Origin: Streptomyces sp. NBC_00271
Lineage (GTDB): Bacteria > Actinomycetota > Actinomycetes > Streptomycetales > Streptomycetaceae
Length of the DNA: 64,000 bases
Direction of reading: 5' to 3'
Assembly (NCBI RefSeq): GCF_036178845.1
Contig: NZ_CP108070.1
Coordinates: 4,588,001 to 4,652,000, forward strand
The position numbers and the translations under genes are program-made. The notes beneath the pieces are model-generated. The model was not told the DNA's origin. It saw only the letters and a list, made by a program, of their open reading frames with translations, and ran no database searches. Shown here piece after piece: positions 1-8,946 of this stretch. Positions within the stretch are counted from its first letter, which is position 1, and each line of letters opens with the position of its first letter.

Positions 1-1
1 G

Positions 2-1270
2 AACGGCTCGTCGACACGCCCCTCCGAGACCGCCGCGTCCCTGGACTGGCCCCTCGCGCCGGAGCCGGCGAGCTCCGACACGCCCGCGCCGGTGCACCGG
101 GCGACCGACATCCGGGGCACGGACTCGGGCGGCTCCGAGCTCCCCCACCCGGACACGGAGTCCGCGGCGGCCCAGCAGCCGGGCGACCACCCCTCGGGCG
201 TGCAGCGTTCGGGTGGGCAGCCTTCGGGCGTACGGTTCGACCGGCCCCCGGAGCCCGACGAGTACCCGCTCGCCCCGCCGGCCGAAGCCCCCGCCGGGCC
301 CGTCGTCGATCCACGGACCGCCGACCTCGGCGCACCCGTCACGCCCCCCGCGGGCACCAAACTGTGCGTCGCCTGCCGCTCGGGCCATGTGGACAGCGAC
401 GGCTACTGCGAGAACTGCGGGCACGCCCAGCCGCGCGAACGGGACCACATGGAGCAGGAGTTGGGTGCGGTGGCCGCGGTCAGCGACCGGGGCCTGCGCC
501 ACCACCGCAACGAGGACGCGTTCGCGATCTCCTCGACCGCGCTGCCGGACGGCTCCCCCGCGGTCGTCGCGATCGTCTGCGACGGGGTCTCCTCGGCGAC
601 CCGCCCCGACGAGGCCTCGCTCGCCGCGTCCCGGGCGGCGGGCGAGGCGCTGCTGGCGGCGCTGCCGCTCGGCACCCACCCGCAGCAGGCCATGCACGAG
701 GCGATCCTCGCGGCCGCCGAGGCCGTCAACTCGCTGGCCGAGGCGCCCCCCGCGCACGAGGAGCACGCCCCGCACCAGAACGCGCCCGCCTGCACCCTCG
801 TCGGCGCCGTCGTCACCCCCGCCCTGCTGATCGTCGGCTGGGTCGGCGACAGCCGCGCCTACTGGGTCCCCGTCGACCGGAGTTCACCCCCCGCCCGGCT
901 CACCGAGGACGACTCCTGGGCCGCGCAGATGGTCGCCGCGGGCCTGATGAGCGAGGCACAGGCGTACGCCGACGAGCGCGCCCACGCCATCACGGGCTGG
1001 CTCGGCGCGGACGCGTACGAACTGGAGCCGCACACCGCTTCCTTCAAGCCGGACCGGCCGGGTGTGGTGGTGGTGTGCACCGACGGACTGTGGAACTACG
1101 CGGAGGCGGCCGAGGAGATGGCCGAGGTCGTGCCGCTGGACGCCGCCGAAAGGCCCCTGCACAGCGCCCAGGTCCTGGTGGGTCACGCCCTGGACGGCGG
1201 GGGCCACGACAACGTAACAGTGGCCGTCGTGCCGTTCCCGGCCCCGCCACAGGGGGCAGGATCGGCCTGA
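2..1270 (+). CDS. PP2C-family Ser/Thr protein phosphatase with zinc ribbon (5' partial)
   Basis: The frame is open to the first base of the window, so the true start lies upstream; the GTG at 92 is only the first possible start inside the window. After a long Pro/Ala-rich disordered stretch comes a zinc ribbon (CVAC...CENC, nt 367-420) and then a complete PP2C catalytic domain. Seen motifs are RHHRNEDAF, VCDGVSS, GWVGDSRAYW, TEDDSW, ITGWLG, VVCTDGLW and GGHDNVTV, matching the metal-binding Asp residues of the family. It should dephosphorylate Ser/Thr phosphoproteins in a Mn/Mg-dependent way. The next genes (vWA, FHA with zinc ribbons) point to a dedicated phosphosignalling module whose kinase may lie just upstream, outside the window. 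Family assignment is secure; the substrate is unknown. Confidence 0.9.
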   Translation, partial: NGSSTRPSETAASLDWPLAPEPASSDTPAPVHRATDIRGTDSGGSELPHPDTESAAAQQPGDHPSGVQRSGGQPSGVRFDRPPEPDEYPLAPPAEAPAGPVVDPRTADLGAPVTPPAGTKLCVACRSGHVDSDGYCENCGHAQPRERDHMEQELGAVAAVSDRGLRHHRNEDAFAISSTALPDGSPAVVAIVCDGVSSATRPDEASLAASRAAGEALLAALPLGTHPQQAMHEAILAAAEAVNSLAEAPPAHEEHAPHQNAPACTLVGAVVTPALLIVGWVGDSRAYWVPVDRSSPPARLTEDDSWAAQMVAAGLMSEAQAYADERAHAITGWLGADAYELEPHTASFKPDRPGVVVVCTDGLWNYAEAAEEMAEVVPLDAAERPLHSAQVLVGHALDGGGHDNVTVAVVPFPAPPQGAGSA

Positions 1271-1387
1271 GGCCGCGAAAAGGCGCAATCCGTGCCTACG
1301 GGGACGGCTTCGGACCGGAGGGGACCGGTCCGCATACAGTCATCGCCTCCGCCAACTACCGGAGGTCTTGAGGGGGACAAAGAAGGC

Positions 1388-2734
1388 ATGGCCAATTTCT
1401 CGAAGTCGAACGTGCCGCAGTTCTCGGTCGACGTGTACCAGAACGAGTACCTGCCCGAGGGCGGCCGCGAGGTCAACGCGATCGTCACGGTGAGCGCCAC
1501 CGGCGGCGGCACCGTCGGGAGCGCGGTCGGCGCGCCCCACCAGTACGCGGCGGGCCAGGGCCCGGACGCCGCCGTGGCGATCATGGTCGACTGTTCCGGC
1601 TCGATGGACTACCCGCCGACCAAGATGCGCAACGCCCGTGAGGCCACGGCCGCCGCGATCGACACCCTGCGCGACGGCGTGCACTTCGCGGTGATCGGCG
1701 GCACGCACGTCGCCAAGGAGGTCTACCCCGCGGGCGGTCGCCTCGCGGTGGCCGACGCGGCGACCCGCGGCCAGGCCAAGGAGGCGCTGCGCAGGCTGAG
1801 CGCGGGCGGCGGTACGGCGATCGGCACCTGGCTGCGCCTCGCCGACCGACTGCTGTCCTCGGCCGAGGTGTCGATCCGGCACGGCATCCTGCTCACCGAC
1901 GGCCGCAACGAACACGAGTCGCCGCAGGACCTCAAGGCCGCCCTCGACTCCTGTGCCGGACGTTTCACCTGTGACGCGCGTGGAGTGGGTACGGACTGGG
2001 AGGTCAAGGAAGTCACCGGGATCGCCTCGGCCCTGCTCGGCACGGCCGACATCGTCGCGGACCCGGCCGCCCTGTCCGCCGACTTCACGCAGATGATGGA
2101 GACGGCCATGGGCAAGGAGGTCGCGGACGTCGCGCTGCGCCTGTGGACGCCGGTCGGCACCGAGATCAAGTTCGTCAAGCAAGTGGCCCCCACGGTCGAG
2201 GAGCTGACCGACCGCCGCACCGAGGCGGGCCCGCGCGCCGGCGACTACCCCACCGGGTCCTGGGGCGACGAGTCCCGCGACTACCACGTGTGCGTCGAGG
2301 TCCCCTCGGCCGGAGTGGGCCAGGAGATGCTGGCCGCCCGGGTCTCGCTCGTCGTGCCGCAGGGCGACGGGGGCGTGCACAACCTCGGCGCCCAGGGGCT
2401 CGTCAAGGCGGTGTGGACCGACGACATGGTGGCCTCGACGAGGATCAACTCCCAGGTCGCGCACTACACAGGTCAGGCGGAACTGGCGCAAGTCATCCAG
2501 CAGGGTCTGGATCTTCGCAAATCAGGAGATGTCGACGGGGCAACGGCCAAGCTGGGCCGGGCCGTTCAGCTCGCGAGCGCGTCGGGCAACGCCGATACTG
2601 CGAAACTGCTTGCGAAGGTGGTGGACGTGGTCGACGCCGCGGCAGGTACTGTGCGATTGAAGGCAAGGGTCGAAGAGGCCGACGAAATGACCCTTGAGAC
2701 ACGGTCCACAAAGACTGTTCGTGTAAAGAAGTAG
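1388..2734 (+). CDS. von Willebrand factor A (vWA) domain protein
   Basis: Start ATG 1388 gives the family-typical N-terminus MANFSKSNVPQFS; the longer in-frame extension to 1292 looks spurious. Residues ~60-250 form a vWA domain with an intact MIDAS: DCSGS (DxSxS), the GGGTAIGTW threonine loop and LLTDGRNE. The C-terminal third is a beta-rich region followed by an alanine-rich helical segment ending in basic residues. No signal peptide is visible, so it is cytoplasmic. vWA proteins of this type act as metal-dependent protein-binding scaffolds. It sits 117 nt after a PP2C phosphatase and 73 nt before an FHA protein, consistent with one transcription unit. This grouping resembles the vWA/PP2C/kinase 'TerY-P' triads known from comparative genomics, but the kinase is not in view. 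Confidence 0.88.
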   Translation: MANFSKSNVPQFSVDVYQNEYLPEGGREVNAIVTVSATGGGTVGSAVGAPHQYAAGQGPDAAVAIMVDCSGSMDYPPTKMRNAREATAAAIDTLRDGVHFAVIGGTHVAKEVYPAGGRLAVADAATRGQAKEALRRLSAGGGTAIGTWLRLADRLLSSAEVSIRHGILLTDGRNEHESPQDLKAALDSCAGRFTCDARGVGTDWEVKEVTGIASALLGTADIVADPAALSADFTQMMETAMGKEVADVALRLWTPVGTEIKFVKQVAPTVEELTDRRTEAGPRAGDYPTGSWGDESRDYHVCVEVPSAGVGQEMLAARVSLVVPQGDGGVHNLGAQGLVKAVWTDDMVASTRINSQVAHYTGQAELAQVIQQGLDLRKSGDVDGATAKLGRAVQLASASGNADTAKLLAKVVDVVDAAAGTVRLKARVEEADEMTLETRSTKTVRVKK

Positions 2735-2807
2735 CGAGCCCGGCTCCCGCTGGGAGCTGGAGAAACCCGGTCATAACGGCCGGAAAAGGAGAGGGGGAAG
2801 CGCCGAC

Positions 2808-4214
2808 ATGCCGACCTGCCCGAACGGACACCAGTCGGGTTCCGACGACTGGTGCGAGGTCTGCGGTCACCGCATGGCCGGTGCCGTGCCTCCGCCCCCT
2901 CCACCGCCGCCGCCCGCCGCCGGTTACGGCTATCCGCCGCCCGGCTCGCCCCCGCCGTCCGGTCCCGGGGGCCCGGGTGGACCCGGCGCCCCCGGTGGGC
3001 GACCGCACCAGTCCGCCGTGCCGAATCCCGAGCCGGAGCTCTGCCCGCAGTGCCGTACGCCCCGTGAGGGCGGTGCGCCGTTCTGCGAGGAGTGCCGGTG
3101 GAACTTCCTGACGAACACGGCGACCTCGTACACCCCGGCGGCGCCGCGTCCGCAGTCCCCCGCGCCCGGAATGCCCAATCCGGCGCTGCGCTTCCAGCAG
3201 CCCCCGCAGGGGCAGCCTGGCAGTCCCGGCCGCCCCGCGACCGGTCCCGGTCACGACCCGTTCGACTACCAGGGCTCGCGGCCCTCGCAGATGAACCGCC
3301 CCGCGGAACCGATTCCGCCCTACGGGCAGGATCCGTCGGGCTTCCGCGGCGACCCGTCCCGTCCGGGCGGTCCCGGCGGTCCTGGTACTGGTCCCGGTGG
3401 TCCCGGTGGCTTCGGTGGTCCTGGTCCCGGTCCCGGCGGCTTCGGTGCGGACCCGTCCCGTCCGGTTCCGCCGCCGCCCGGGCCCACGCCCGGCGGTCCC
3501 GGTGGCCCCGGCGCGCCGCAGGCCTTCACCCAGCAGCCGGCCGCTCCCACGTTCCCGCAGCAGGGCCCGCCCGGGCCCGGCGGTCCGCAGTCCGGGGGCC
3601 CGTCCTTCGGCGGCGGTGACGACGACTGGGTGATCTCCCCGCCGTCGGGCAATTCGCCCGGCGGACCGGGTGGTCCCGGCGGACGCCCCGGTGGTCCCGG
3701 TGGTCCCGGTCCCGGTATGGGTCAGGGCGGCGGCTACGGCTATCCGCAGCCCGGCGCGACCCAGGCCCCGCCCGGCCCCGGTCCCGACTACCAGCAGCAG
3801 CGCCAGCCGCTGTCCTGGAGCGCGACGATCGGTCCCGACCGCGAGTACTTCATGGCGATGATGCAGCGCTCCGGCCCCGAGGCCGCGGGCCTGAACCTGC
3901 CCGCGTACTCACCGGAGCAGCAGCGCCCGCTCACCGGCAACCAGATGACGATCGGCCGCCGTCGCCACTCCACCGGCGACACCCCCGACATCGACCTCTC
4001 GGTGCCCCCGGAGGACCCGGGCGTCTCGCACCAGCACGCCGTCCTGGTCCAGCAGCCGGACGGCAGCTGGGCGGTCGTCGACCAGAACTCGACCAACGGC
4101 ACCACGGTCAACGGCGGCGAGGAGCCCATCCAGCCCTTCGTGCCGGTCCCGCTCCAGGACGGCGACCGGGTGCACGTCGGCGCCTGGACGACGATCACCA
4201 TCAGGCGCGGCTGA
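2808..4214 (+). CDS. FHA domain protein with two N-terminal zinc ribbons and a Gly/Pro-rich linker
   Basis: ATG 2808 follows a strong purine-rich site (GGAGAGGGGGAAG). The first zinc ribbon is CPNGH...CEVCGH (residues ~4-22); the second is CPQCRTP...CEECRW (~80-103). A ~230-residue low-complexity Pro/Gly/Gln linker follows, then a C-terminal FHA domain (~380-468) with the conserved IGRR, SHQHA and DQNSTNGT signatures that bind phosphothreonine. No membrane segment is seen. With the PP2C and vWA genes upstream it would act as the phosphopeptide reader of the module. The linker is encoded by many near-identical GGTCCCGGTGGTCCC-type repeats, so its length may vary between strains. Domain calls are firm; partners are inferred. 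Confidence 0.9.
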   Translation: MPTCPNGHQSGSDDWCEVCGHRMAGAVPPPPPPPPPAAGYGYPPPGSPPPSGPGGPGGPGAPGGRPHQSAVPNPEPELCPQCRTPREGGAPFCEECRWNFLTNTATSYTPAAPRPQSPAPGMPNPALRFQQPPQGQPGSPGRPATGPGHDPFDYQGSRPSQMNRPAEPIPPYGQDPSGFRGDPSRPGGPGGPGTGPGGPGGFGGPGPGPGGFGADPSRPVPPPPGPTPGGPGGPGAPQAFTQQPAAPTFPQQGPPGPGGPQSGGPSFGGGDDDWVISPPSGNSPGGPGGPGGRPGGPGGPGPGMGQGGGYGYPQPGATQAPPGPGPDYQQQRQPLSWSATIGPDREYFMAMMQRSGPEAAGLNLPAYSPEQQRPLTGNQMTIGRRRHSTGDTPDIDLSVPPEDPGVSHQHAVLVQQPDGSWAVVDQNSTNGTTVNGGEEPIQPFVPVPLQDGDRVHVGAWTTITIRRG

Positions 4215-4259
4215 CGGCGGAGGCCGCGACAGGAATCGCGGCACGAGTCACGGCAGGAG

Positions 4260-5261
4260 TCACGGCAGCGGCCAGGCGTACGGCCCCTCGGGGTCGTCCA
4301 GCCATGCCCAGGCGTCCGCGCCGTCGACCGTGACCCCGTACCGCTCGCGCACGGGCCGACACTCGCGCTCCCACAGCTCGTACGCCTCGTGCGGGTCGAG
4401 GCCGCTCCCTGCCAGGGTCAGCAGGAACCGGAACAGCTCGTCGCCGCGGGCCCGGTGCGGCAGCTCGCGCAGGTCCTGCGGCTCCGGCTCCTCGGGTCGG
4501 CTCTCGCCGCGCAGGGGCACGAAGTAGGCCGGCGTGTGCAGGAAGCGCCCCTCGGCATGCCCGGCGTCCCGGACGCTCAGCGCGATCAGGCCGGTGGCCA
4601 GCGGCGCCAGGATGCGGGCGCCGGGACGGCACTGGGCGAGCCACGGCCGCGGGATCGAGGTCAGCGTGCAGGTGGCGATGATCCGGTCGAAGGGGGCGCG
4701 CTCGGGGACCCCGCGGGCGCCGTCCGCGGTGACGACGGTCGGGTGGTACCCGGCGGTGGCCAGATGCCGGCGCGCGGACTCGGTGATCTCCGGATCGAGG
4801 TCGACCGTGGTCACCAGGCGGTCGCCGAGACGGTGGGCGAGCAGCGCCGCGTTGTAGCCGGTGCCGGCGCCGATCTCGAGGACGGCGTCCCCCTCCCGTA
4901 CCTCCAGCGCGGTCAGCATCATCGCCATCAGCGACGGCTGGCTGCTGGAGGAGACCAGCTCGCCGTCGCGCACCCGGGTGGCCAGCGGGGCGTCCGCGTA
5001 GGCGCCGCGCACCCAGTGCTCCCGGCTGCGCGGGTCGGGGTCCTCGCCCCACACCCGCTCGAAGCCGCCCACGGCACCGACGTAGTAGTACGGCACGAAG
5101 AGGTGGCGCGGGACCTCCTCGAACGCCGCCCGCCACACCGGGTCGGCGGCCCAGGCCCCGCTCCGGTCGATCTCGCGCACCAGGGCGGCCCGCGCCAGGG
5201 TGGCGAGGTTGTCGAGGTCGTGGTCGTGATCGTGGTCGTGGTCGAGAGCGTGCGCGCCCAT
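4260..5261 (-). CDS. protein-L-isoaspartate methyltransferase-like SAM methyltransferase
   Basis: The protein has the Rossmann SAM-binding signature LEIGAGTGYNAALLA and the post-I acidic TVDLDPEI, in the arrangement of protein-L-isoaspartate O-methyltransferases, which repair damaged Asp/Asn residues. It is longer than the core enzyme (~210 aa): a ~130-residue C-terminal extension ends in WAWLDDPEGPYAWPLP, typical of actinobacterial versions. Start: ATG 5261 gives MGAHALDHDHDHDHD, a His/Asp run; GTG 5303 is an alternative 14 residues upstream. In both cases the purine-rich site is almost adjacent to the start, so the choice is uncertain. It converges with the FHA gene and is divergent from the haemoglobin gene. 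Substrate specificity cannot be stated. Confidence 0.82.
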   Translation of the reverse strand: MGAHALDHDHDHDHDLDNLATLARAALVREIDRSGAWAADPVWRAAFEEVPRHLFVPYYYVGAVGGFERVWGEDPDPRSREHWVRGAYADAPLATRVRDGELVSSSSQPSLMAMMLTALEVREGDAVLEIGAGTGYNAALLAHRLGDRLVTTVDLDPEITESARRHLATAGYHPTVVTADGARGVPERAPFDRIIATCTLTSIPRPWLAQCRPGARILAPLATGLIALSVRDAGHAEGRFLHTPAYFVPLRGESRPEEPEPQDLRELPHRARGDELFRFLLTLAGSGLDPHEAYELWERECRPVRERYGVTVDGADAWAWLDDPEGPYAWPLP

Positions 5262-5410
5262 ACCTCCACTGTGCGGCGGGACGGGCCGCGAGGCGAGTGT
5301 CACTCCCGCTGGGCCGCCGGGCCGCCGGGGACGCCGGGGACGCCGGGGGGCGCTGGGCCACTGGTCCTAAGCCTTGCGTCCTCGGTCACCCGGTCTGAGA
5401 CGATGGTGAG

Positions 5411-5815
5411 GTGAAAGAGATTCGGCGCGGCACGCTTCAGGAGCAGACCTTCTACGAGCAGGTCGGCGGCGAGGAGACCTTCCGGCGCCTCGTGCATCGT
5501 TTCTACGAGGGAGTGGCCGAAGACCCGCTGCTGCGAGCCATGTACCCCGAGGAGGACCTGGGCCCGGCCGAGGAACGCTTCACGCTGTTCCTGATCCAGT
5601 ACTGGGGCGGCCCGACGACGTACAGCGACAACCGCGGTCACCCCCGGCTGCGGATGCGGCACGCCCCGTTCGCCGTCGACCAGGCGGCACACGATGCCTG
5701 GCTGGCGCACATGCGGGTGGCCGTGGACGAACTCGGCCTCTCCGAGGAGCACGAGCACACGCTCTGGAACTACCTGACGTACGCGGCGGCTTCGATGATC
5801 AACACGGCCGGCTGA
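5411..5815 (+). CDS. glbO: group II truncated haemoglobin (globin)
   Basis: A 134-residue single-domain globin starting at GTG 5411. Seen landmarks are the FYEQVGG N-terminus, the FYEGV segment with the B10 aromatic, the phenylalanine/tyrosine-rich FLIQYWGGPTTY region, the proximal heme-ligand histidine in RMRHAPF and the tryptophan of the G helix (WLAHMR). These match group II (TrHbO) globins of actinobacteria, which bind O2/NO and are implicated in redox or nitrosative protection. It is transcribed divergently from the methyltransferase gene across ~150 nt and stands alone; the next gene converges 18 nt downstream. Confidence 0.93.
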   Translation: MKEIRRGTLQEQTFYEQVGGEETFRRLVHRFYEGVAEDPLLRAMYPEEDLGPAEERFTLFLIQYWGGPTTYSDNRGHPRLRMRHAPFAVDQAAHDAWLAHMRVAVDELGLSEEHEHTLWNYLTYAAASMINTAG

Positions 5816-5833
5816 CAGCGCCCCCCGGGGGGA

Positions 5834-6529
5834 TCAGCGGACGCTGACGTCCAGTGCCCCGAGTCCCGCCCTGCGGACGGCGATCGATCCGTAGGGCGTC
5901 CGCAGCCGCAGCCACGCCCCGGACGAGTACAGCCTCAACGGGCTCTCGCCCGGGTCGGTCTGACGCACCGGCAGCAGGAACCCGAGCGACTGCGCCGCGT
6001 GCACGGCCCGTACCTGAAGGCCGGTGTCACCGATCGGCCGGGACCAGATCTCCCGTCCTATGCGGTCGAGTTCGGCGCGCGTACGGGCCTCGGTCGCCAA
6101 CTCCTGCGTACGGGACCGGAATTCGGCGACCGCGGTGGCGACCATCGCGCGTACGGCGTCCGGCCCGGGCAGTCCCGGCTCCGGCTGCCAGCCTCCGCGG
6201 GGCGGGAGGACCCCGGCCCACGGCGGCCCGGTGACGGCCCCGGGAACGCTGACGGTGGCCGCCGACTCGTCGATGGACTCCAGGAGTTCACCGGCGGAGA
6301 CAGTCACGTCGAGGGTGACGTCGAGACCGTTCTCGTACGGCTTGGCGAGCCGCGCCGTACGGATCGCGAGGACCTCGAACGACGGCGGCCGGCCGAAGAC
6401 CGCGAGCGCGGTGCCGGACACCTGGAGGCGTACGGCGGCGGCGCGGTCGTAGTGGATCAGCCGGGCGAGGAAGGCGGCGAGGTCCGCCGCCTCCCCTTCG
6501 TCGGTGAGGTGCAGGGCGGTCACGGTCAT
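5834..6529 (-). CDS. conserved hypothetical protein of the ettA-thioesterase operon
   Basis: A 231-residue soluble protein without signal peptide or membrane segment. I do not recognise a functional family. The N-terminal half is alpha/beta (AADLAAFLARLIHYDRAAAVRLQ), followed by a Pro/Gly stretch (residues ~105-125) and a helical segment rich in Arg/Glu (AEFRSRTQELATEARTRAE). Its ATG (6529-6527) overlaps the TGA of the upstream thioesterase gene (ATGA), so the two are translationally coupled and probably co-expressed with ettA. The conserved context suggests a housekeeping role, but nothing more can be inferred. Confidence 0.8.
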   Translation of the reverse strand: MTVTALHLTDEGEAADLAAFLARLIHYDRAAAVRLQVSGTALAVFGRPPSFEVLAIRTARLAKPYENGLDVTLDVTVSAGELLESIDESAATVSVPGAVTGPPWAGVLPPRGGWQPEPGLPGPDAVRAMVATAVAEFRSRTQELATEARTRAELDRIGREIWSRPIGDTGLQVRAVHAAQSLGFLLPVRQTDPGESPLRLYSSGAWLRLRTPYGSIAVRRAGLGALDVSVR

Positions 6530-6939
6530 GCCGCGACGGCCTCCTCAGTCTGGTCGTCCCGGTACTCCGCCAGGAACTCGCGCTCCTCGGCGGTGAGGCG
6601 GCGCGGGCGCTGGGCCTCGAAGTCGAACGGCACGACCACGGTCGCGGCCCGGACGTAGAGCTGGTCCGCGTCCTTGACCTCGTACGTGATCGTGAACGAC
6701 GCGGCCCTTATCTGGGTGATCCACAGCTCGATGTCCACCGGCTCGCGCCGGTGGACGAGCTGCCGCTTGTAGTCGATCTCGTGGCGCGCCACCACGGACC
6801 CCTGCTTGAACTGCTTGTCCGGGCGGGTCAGGAAGTCGATACGTGCTTCCTCCAGGTAGCGGAGGAAGACCGCGTTGTTGACGTGGCCGTACGCGTCCAT
6901 GTCCGCCCAGCGCAGCGGGCAGCGGTAGAGGTGCCGCAA
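6526..6939 (-). CDS. acyl-CoA thioesterase, hotdog fold (4HBT family)
   Basis: A 137-residue single hotdog domain. The active-site segment WADMDAYGHVNNAVFLRYLEEAR carries the catalytic Asp and the HVNN signature of 4-hydroxybenzoyl-CoA-type thioesterases, which hydrolyse acyl-CoA thioesters. Start TTG 6939 lies 6 nt after the ettA stop; an ATG within the motif (WADMD) would destroy the fold, so the TTG is preferred. It is coupled downstream to a hypothetical gene by an ATGA overlap. The natural acyl substrate is unknown. Confidence 0.88.
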   Translation of the reverse strand: MRHLYRCPLRWADMDAYGHVNNAVFLRYLEEARIDFLTRPDKQFKQGSVVARHEIDYKRQLVHRREPVDIELWITQIRAASFTITYEVKDADQLYVRAATVVVPFDFEAQRPRRLTAEEREFLAEYRDDQTEEAVAA

Positions 6940-6945
6940 GATCGA

Positions 6946-8610
6946 TCAGCCCCGGGTCAGCTTCTTGTAGGTGGCACGGTGCGGGCGGGCGGCGTCCGCA
7001 CCGAGGCGCTCGATCTTGTTCTTCTCGTACGACTCGAAGTTGCCCTCGAACCAGAACCACTTCGAGTCACCCTCGTAGGCGAGGATGTGCGTCGCGACCC
7101 GGTCAAGGAACCAGCGGTCGTGGGAGACGACCACGGCCGCACCCGGGAACTCCAGCAGCGCGTTCTCGAGCGAGGACAGCGTCTCGACGTCGAGGTCGTT
7201 GGTCGGCTCGTCGAGGAGCAGCAGGTTGCCGCCCTGCTTGAGGGTGAGGGCGAGGTTCAGCCGGTTGCGCTCACCGCCGGACAGGACACCGGCCGGCTTC
7301 TGCTGGTCGGGGCCCTTGAAGCCGAAGGCGGAGACGTACGCGCGCGACGGCATCTCGACCTGGCCCACATTGATGTAGTCCAGCTCGTCCGAGACGACGG
7401 CCCACAGCGACTTCTTCGGGTCGATGTTCTCGCGGCTCTGGTCGACGTAACTGATCTTGACGGTCTCGCCGACCTTGATCGTGCCGGAGTCCGGGGTCTC
7501 CAGACCCTGGATCATCTTGAAGAGCGTGGTCTTGCCGGCGCCGTTCGGGCCGATGACGCCGACGATCCCGTTACGCGGCAGCGTGAAGGAGAGGTCGTCG
7601 ATGAGGACCTTCTCCCCGAAGGCCTTGGAGAGGTTGTTGACCTCGACGACGATGGAGCCCAGACGCGGGCCCGGCGGAATCTGGATCTCCTCGAAGTCCA
7701 GCTTCCGCATCTTGTCGGCCTCGGCCGCCATCTCTTCGTAGCGGGACAGACGCGCCTTGGACTTGGCCTGACGCCCCTTGGCGTTGGACCGCACCCACTC
7801 GAGCTCTTCCTTGAGCCGCTTCGCCCGCTTGGCGTCCTTCTGGCCCTCGACCTTGAGGCGGGAGGCCTTCTTGTCGAGGTACGTGGAGTAGTTGCCCTCG
7901 TAGGGGTGCGCGCGACCACGGTCGAGCTCGAGGATCCACTCGGCGACGTTGTCGAGGAAGTACCGGTCGTGGGTGACGGCGACGACGGTGCCCGCGTACT
8001 TCGCGAGGTGCTGCTCCAGCCACTGCACGGACTCGGCGTCCAGGTGGTTGGTGGGCTCGTCGAGGAGCAGCAGGTCGGGCGCCTCGATCAGCAGCTTGCA
8101 CAGCGCGACGCGGCGCTTCTCACCACCGGAGAGGTTGGTGACCGGCCAGTCGCCGGGCGGGCAGCCCAGGGCGTCCATGGCCTGCTCCAGCTGGGCGTCC
8201 AGGTCCCACGCGTTGGCGTGGTCCAGGTCGTCCTGGAGCTTGCCCATCTCCTCCATGAGCGCGTCCGAGTAGTCGGTCGCCATGAGCTCGGCGACCTCGT
8301 TGAAGCGCTTGAGCTTGCCCATGATCTCGGCGGCGCCGTCCTGGACGTTCTCCAGAACGGTCTTGGACTCGTCGAGCGGGGGCTCCTGCAGCAGCATCCC
8401 GACGCTGTACCCGGGCGACAGGAACGCGTCACCGTTGGAGGGCTGCTCGAGCCCCGCCATGATCTTGAGAACGGTGGACTTACCAGCACCGTTCGGACCG
8501 ACCACACCGATCTTCGCACCCGGCAGGAAGCTCAAGGTGACGTCGTCGAGAATCACCTTGTCGCCGTGCGCCTTGCGCGTCTTGCGCATGGTGTAAATGA
8601 ACTCAGCCAA
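6946..8610 (-). CDS. ettA: energy-dependent translational throttle protein EttA (ABC-F ATPase)
   Basis: A 554-residue ABC-F protein, essentially the same length as E. coli EttA (555 aa). Two ATPase cassettes are visible: GPNGAGKST, LSGGEKRRVA and LLLLDEPTNHLD in the first; GPNGAGKTT, LSGGERNRLN and LLLLDEPTNDLD in the second, joined by the charged linker KKASRLKVEGQKDAKRAKRL. No membrane segments occur. EttA binds the ribosomal E site and gates the first elongation steps according to ATP/ADP level. The start is TTG 8610, giving (M)AEFIYTMRKTRKAHGDK, the conserved N-terminus; the longer frame to 8751 runs into the promoter and repeat region and is rejected. It heads a three-gene minus-strand operon. 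Confidence 0.96.
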   Translation of the reverse strand: MAEFIYTMRKTRKAHGDKVILDDVTLSFLPGAKIGVVGPNGAGKSTVLKIMAGLEQPSNGDAFLSPGYSVGMLLQEPPLDESKTVLENVQDGAAEIMGKLKRFNEVAELMATDYSDALMEEMGKLQDDLDHANAWDLDAQLEQAMDALGCPPGDWPVTNLSGGEKRRVALCKLLIEAPDLLLLDEPTNHLDAESVQWLEQHLAKYAGTVVAVTHDRYFLDNVAEWILELDRGRAHPYEGNYSTYLDKKASRLKVEGQKDAKRAKRLKEELEWVRSNAKGRQAKSKARLSRYEEMAAEADKMRKLDFEEIQIPPGPRLGSIVVEVNNLSKAFGEKVLIDDLSFTLPRNGIVGVIGPNGAGKTTLFKMIQGLETPDSGTIKVGETVKISYVDQSRENIDPKKSLWAVVSDELDYINVGQVEMPSRAYVSAFGFKGPDQQKPAGVLSGGERNRLNLALTLKQGGNLLLLDEPTNDLDVETLSSLENALLEFPGAAVVVSHDRWFLDRVATHILAYEGDSKWFWFEGNFESYEKNKIERLGADAARPHRATYKKLTRG

Positions 8611-8650
8611 GAGAAACCGTCCGGACGCTTGAAATCGGCAGTGGGCAGAT

Positions 8651-8800
8651 ACACCCCATCTTGCCTGACCGCCACCCCTGGGGGGAAACCCGTTCGGCCG
8701 GGGGGCCGTGACCTGGCCTTTCACCGACCGCCTCGGTAGCTGTCCTGTCACTGGTTGTCGTCACCGGTCACTGTCGAGCGACCTCGGACGGCCCAGGGAC
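8651..8800. repeat. ~150 bp direct repeat, copy 1 (upstream of ettA)
   Basis: Positions 8651-8800 match 11059-11208 in the same orientation with only about eight mismatches, most of them in the last 25 nt. The shared sequence runs from ACACCCCATCTTGCC through TGTCACTGGTTGTCGTCACC to the first CTGTCGAG and beyond. Copy 1 begins about 40 nt upstream of the ettA start and should contain its promoter. The two copies bracket a 2.26 kb segment with a broken integrase, so they are candidate ends of an inserted element or the product of a local duplication. Confidence 0.9.
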
Positions 8801-8913
8801 GGCCCAGGAGACTGCCCACCCGTCGCCGACGTGACGTAGGTCGCGCCCGCCCTCGGCTGTCACTCAAGCGGCTGGGCAGCGACCTCGAGCTGTTTCCGGT
8901 GTTCCCCGTGGCG

Positions 8914-8946
8914 CCCTGGCGTGCCTCTCTAACGGGCACGCCAGGG
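8914..8946. terminator. hairpin at the end of the secreted-protein gene
   Basis: CCCTGGCGTGCC (8914-8925) and its exact complement GGCACGCCAGGG (8935-8946) form a 12 bp perfect stem with a 9 nt loop. It lies about 95 nt past the stop of the minus-strand gene ending at 9040. There is no U-tract, so it is a factor-assisted or streptomycete-type terminator at best. The rest of 8801-9039 holds no recognisable gene. Confidence 0.55.

Noticed and set aside
3340..3770. CRISPR-like or regulatory repeat array in the FHA gene
   Set aside because: The repeats are in-frame Gly-Pro coding sequence (GGTCCCGGTGGT type) without regular spacers; a disordered linker explains them.
6751..8739. 662-codon plus-strand frame opposite ettA
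   Set aside because: It is the antisense shadow of ettA: composition is Val/Gly/Leu-rich without domain signature, and ettA shows all ABC-F motifs.
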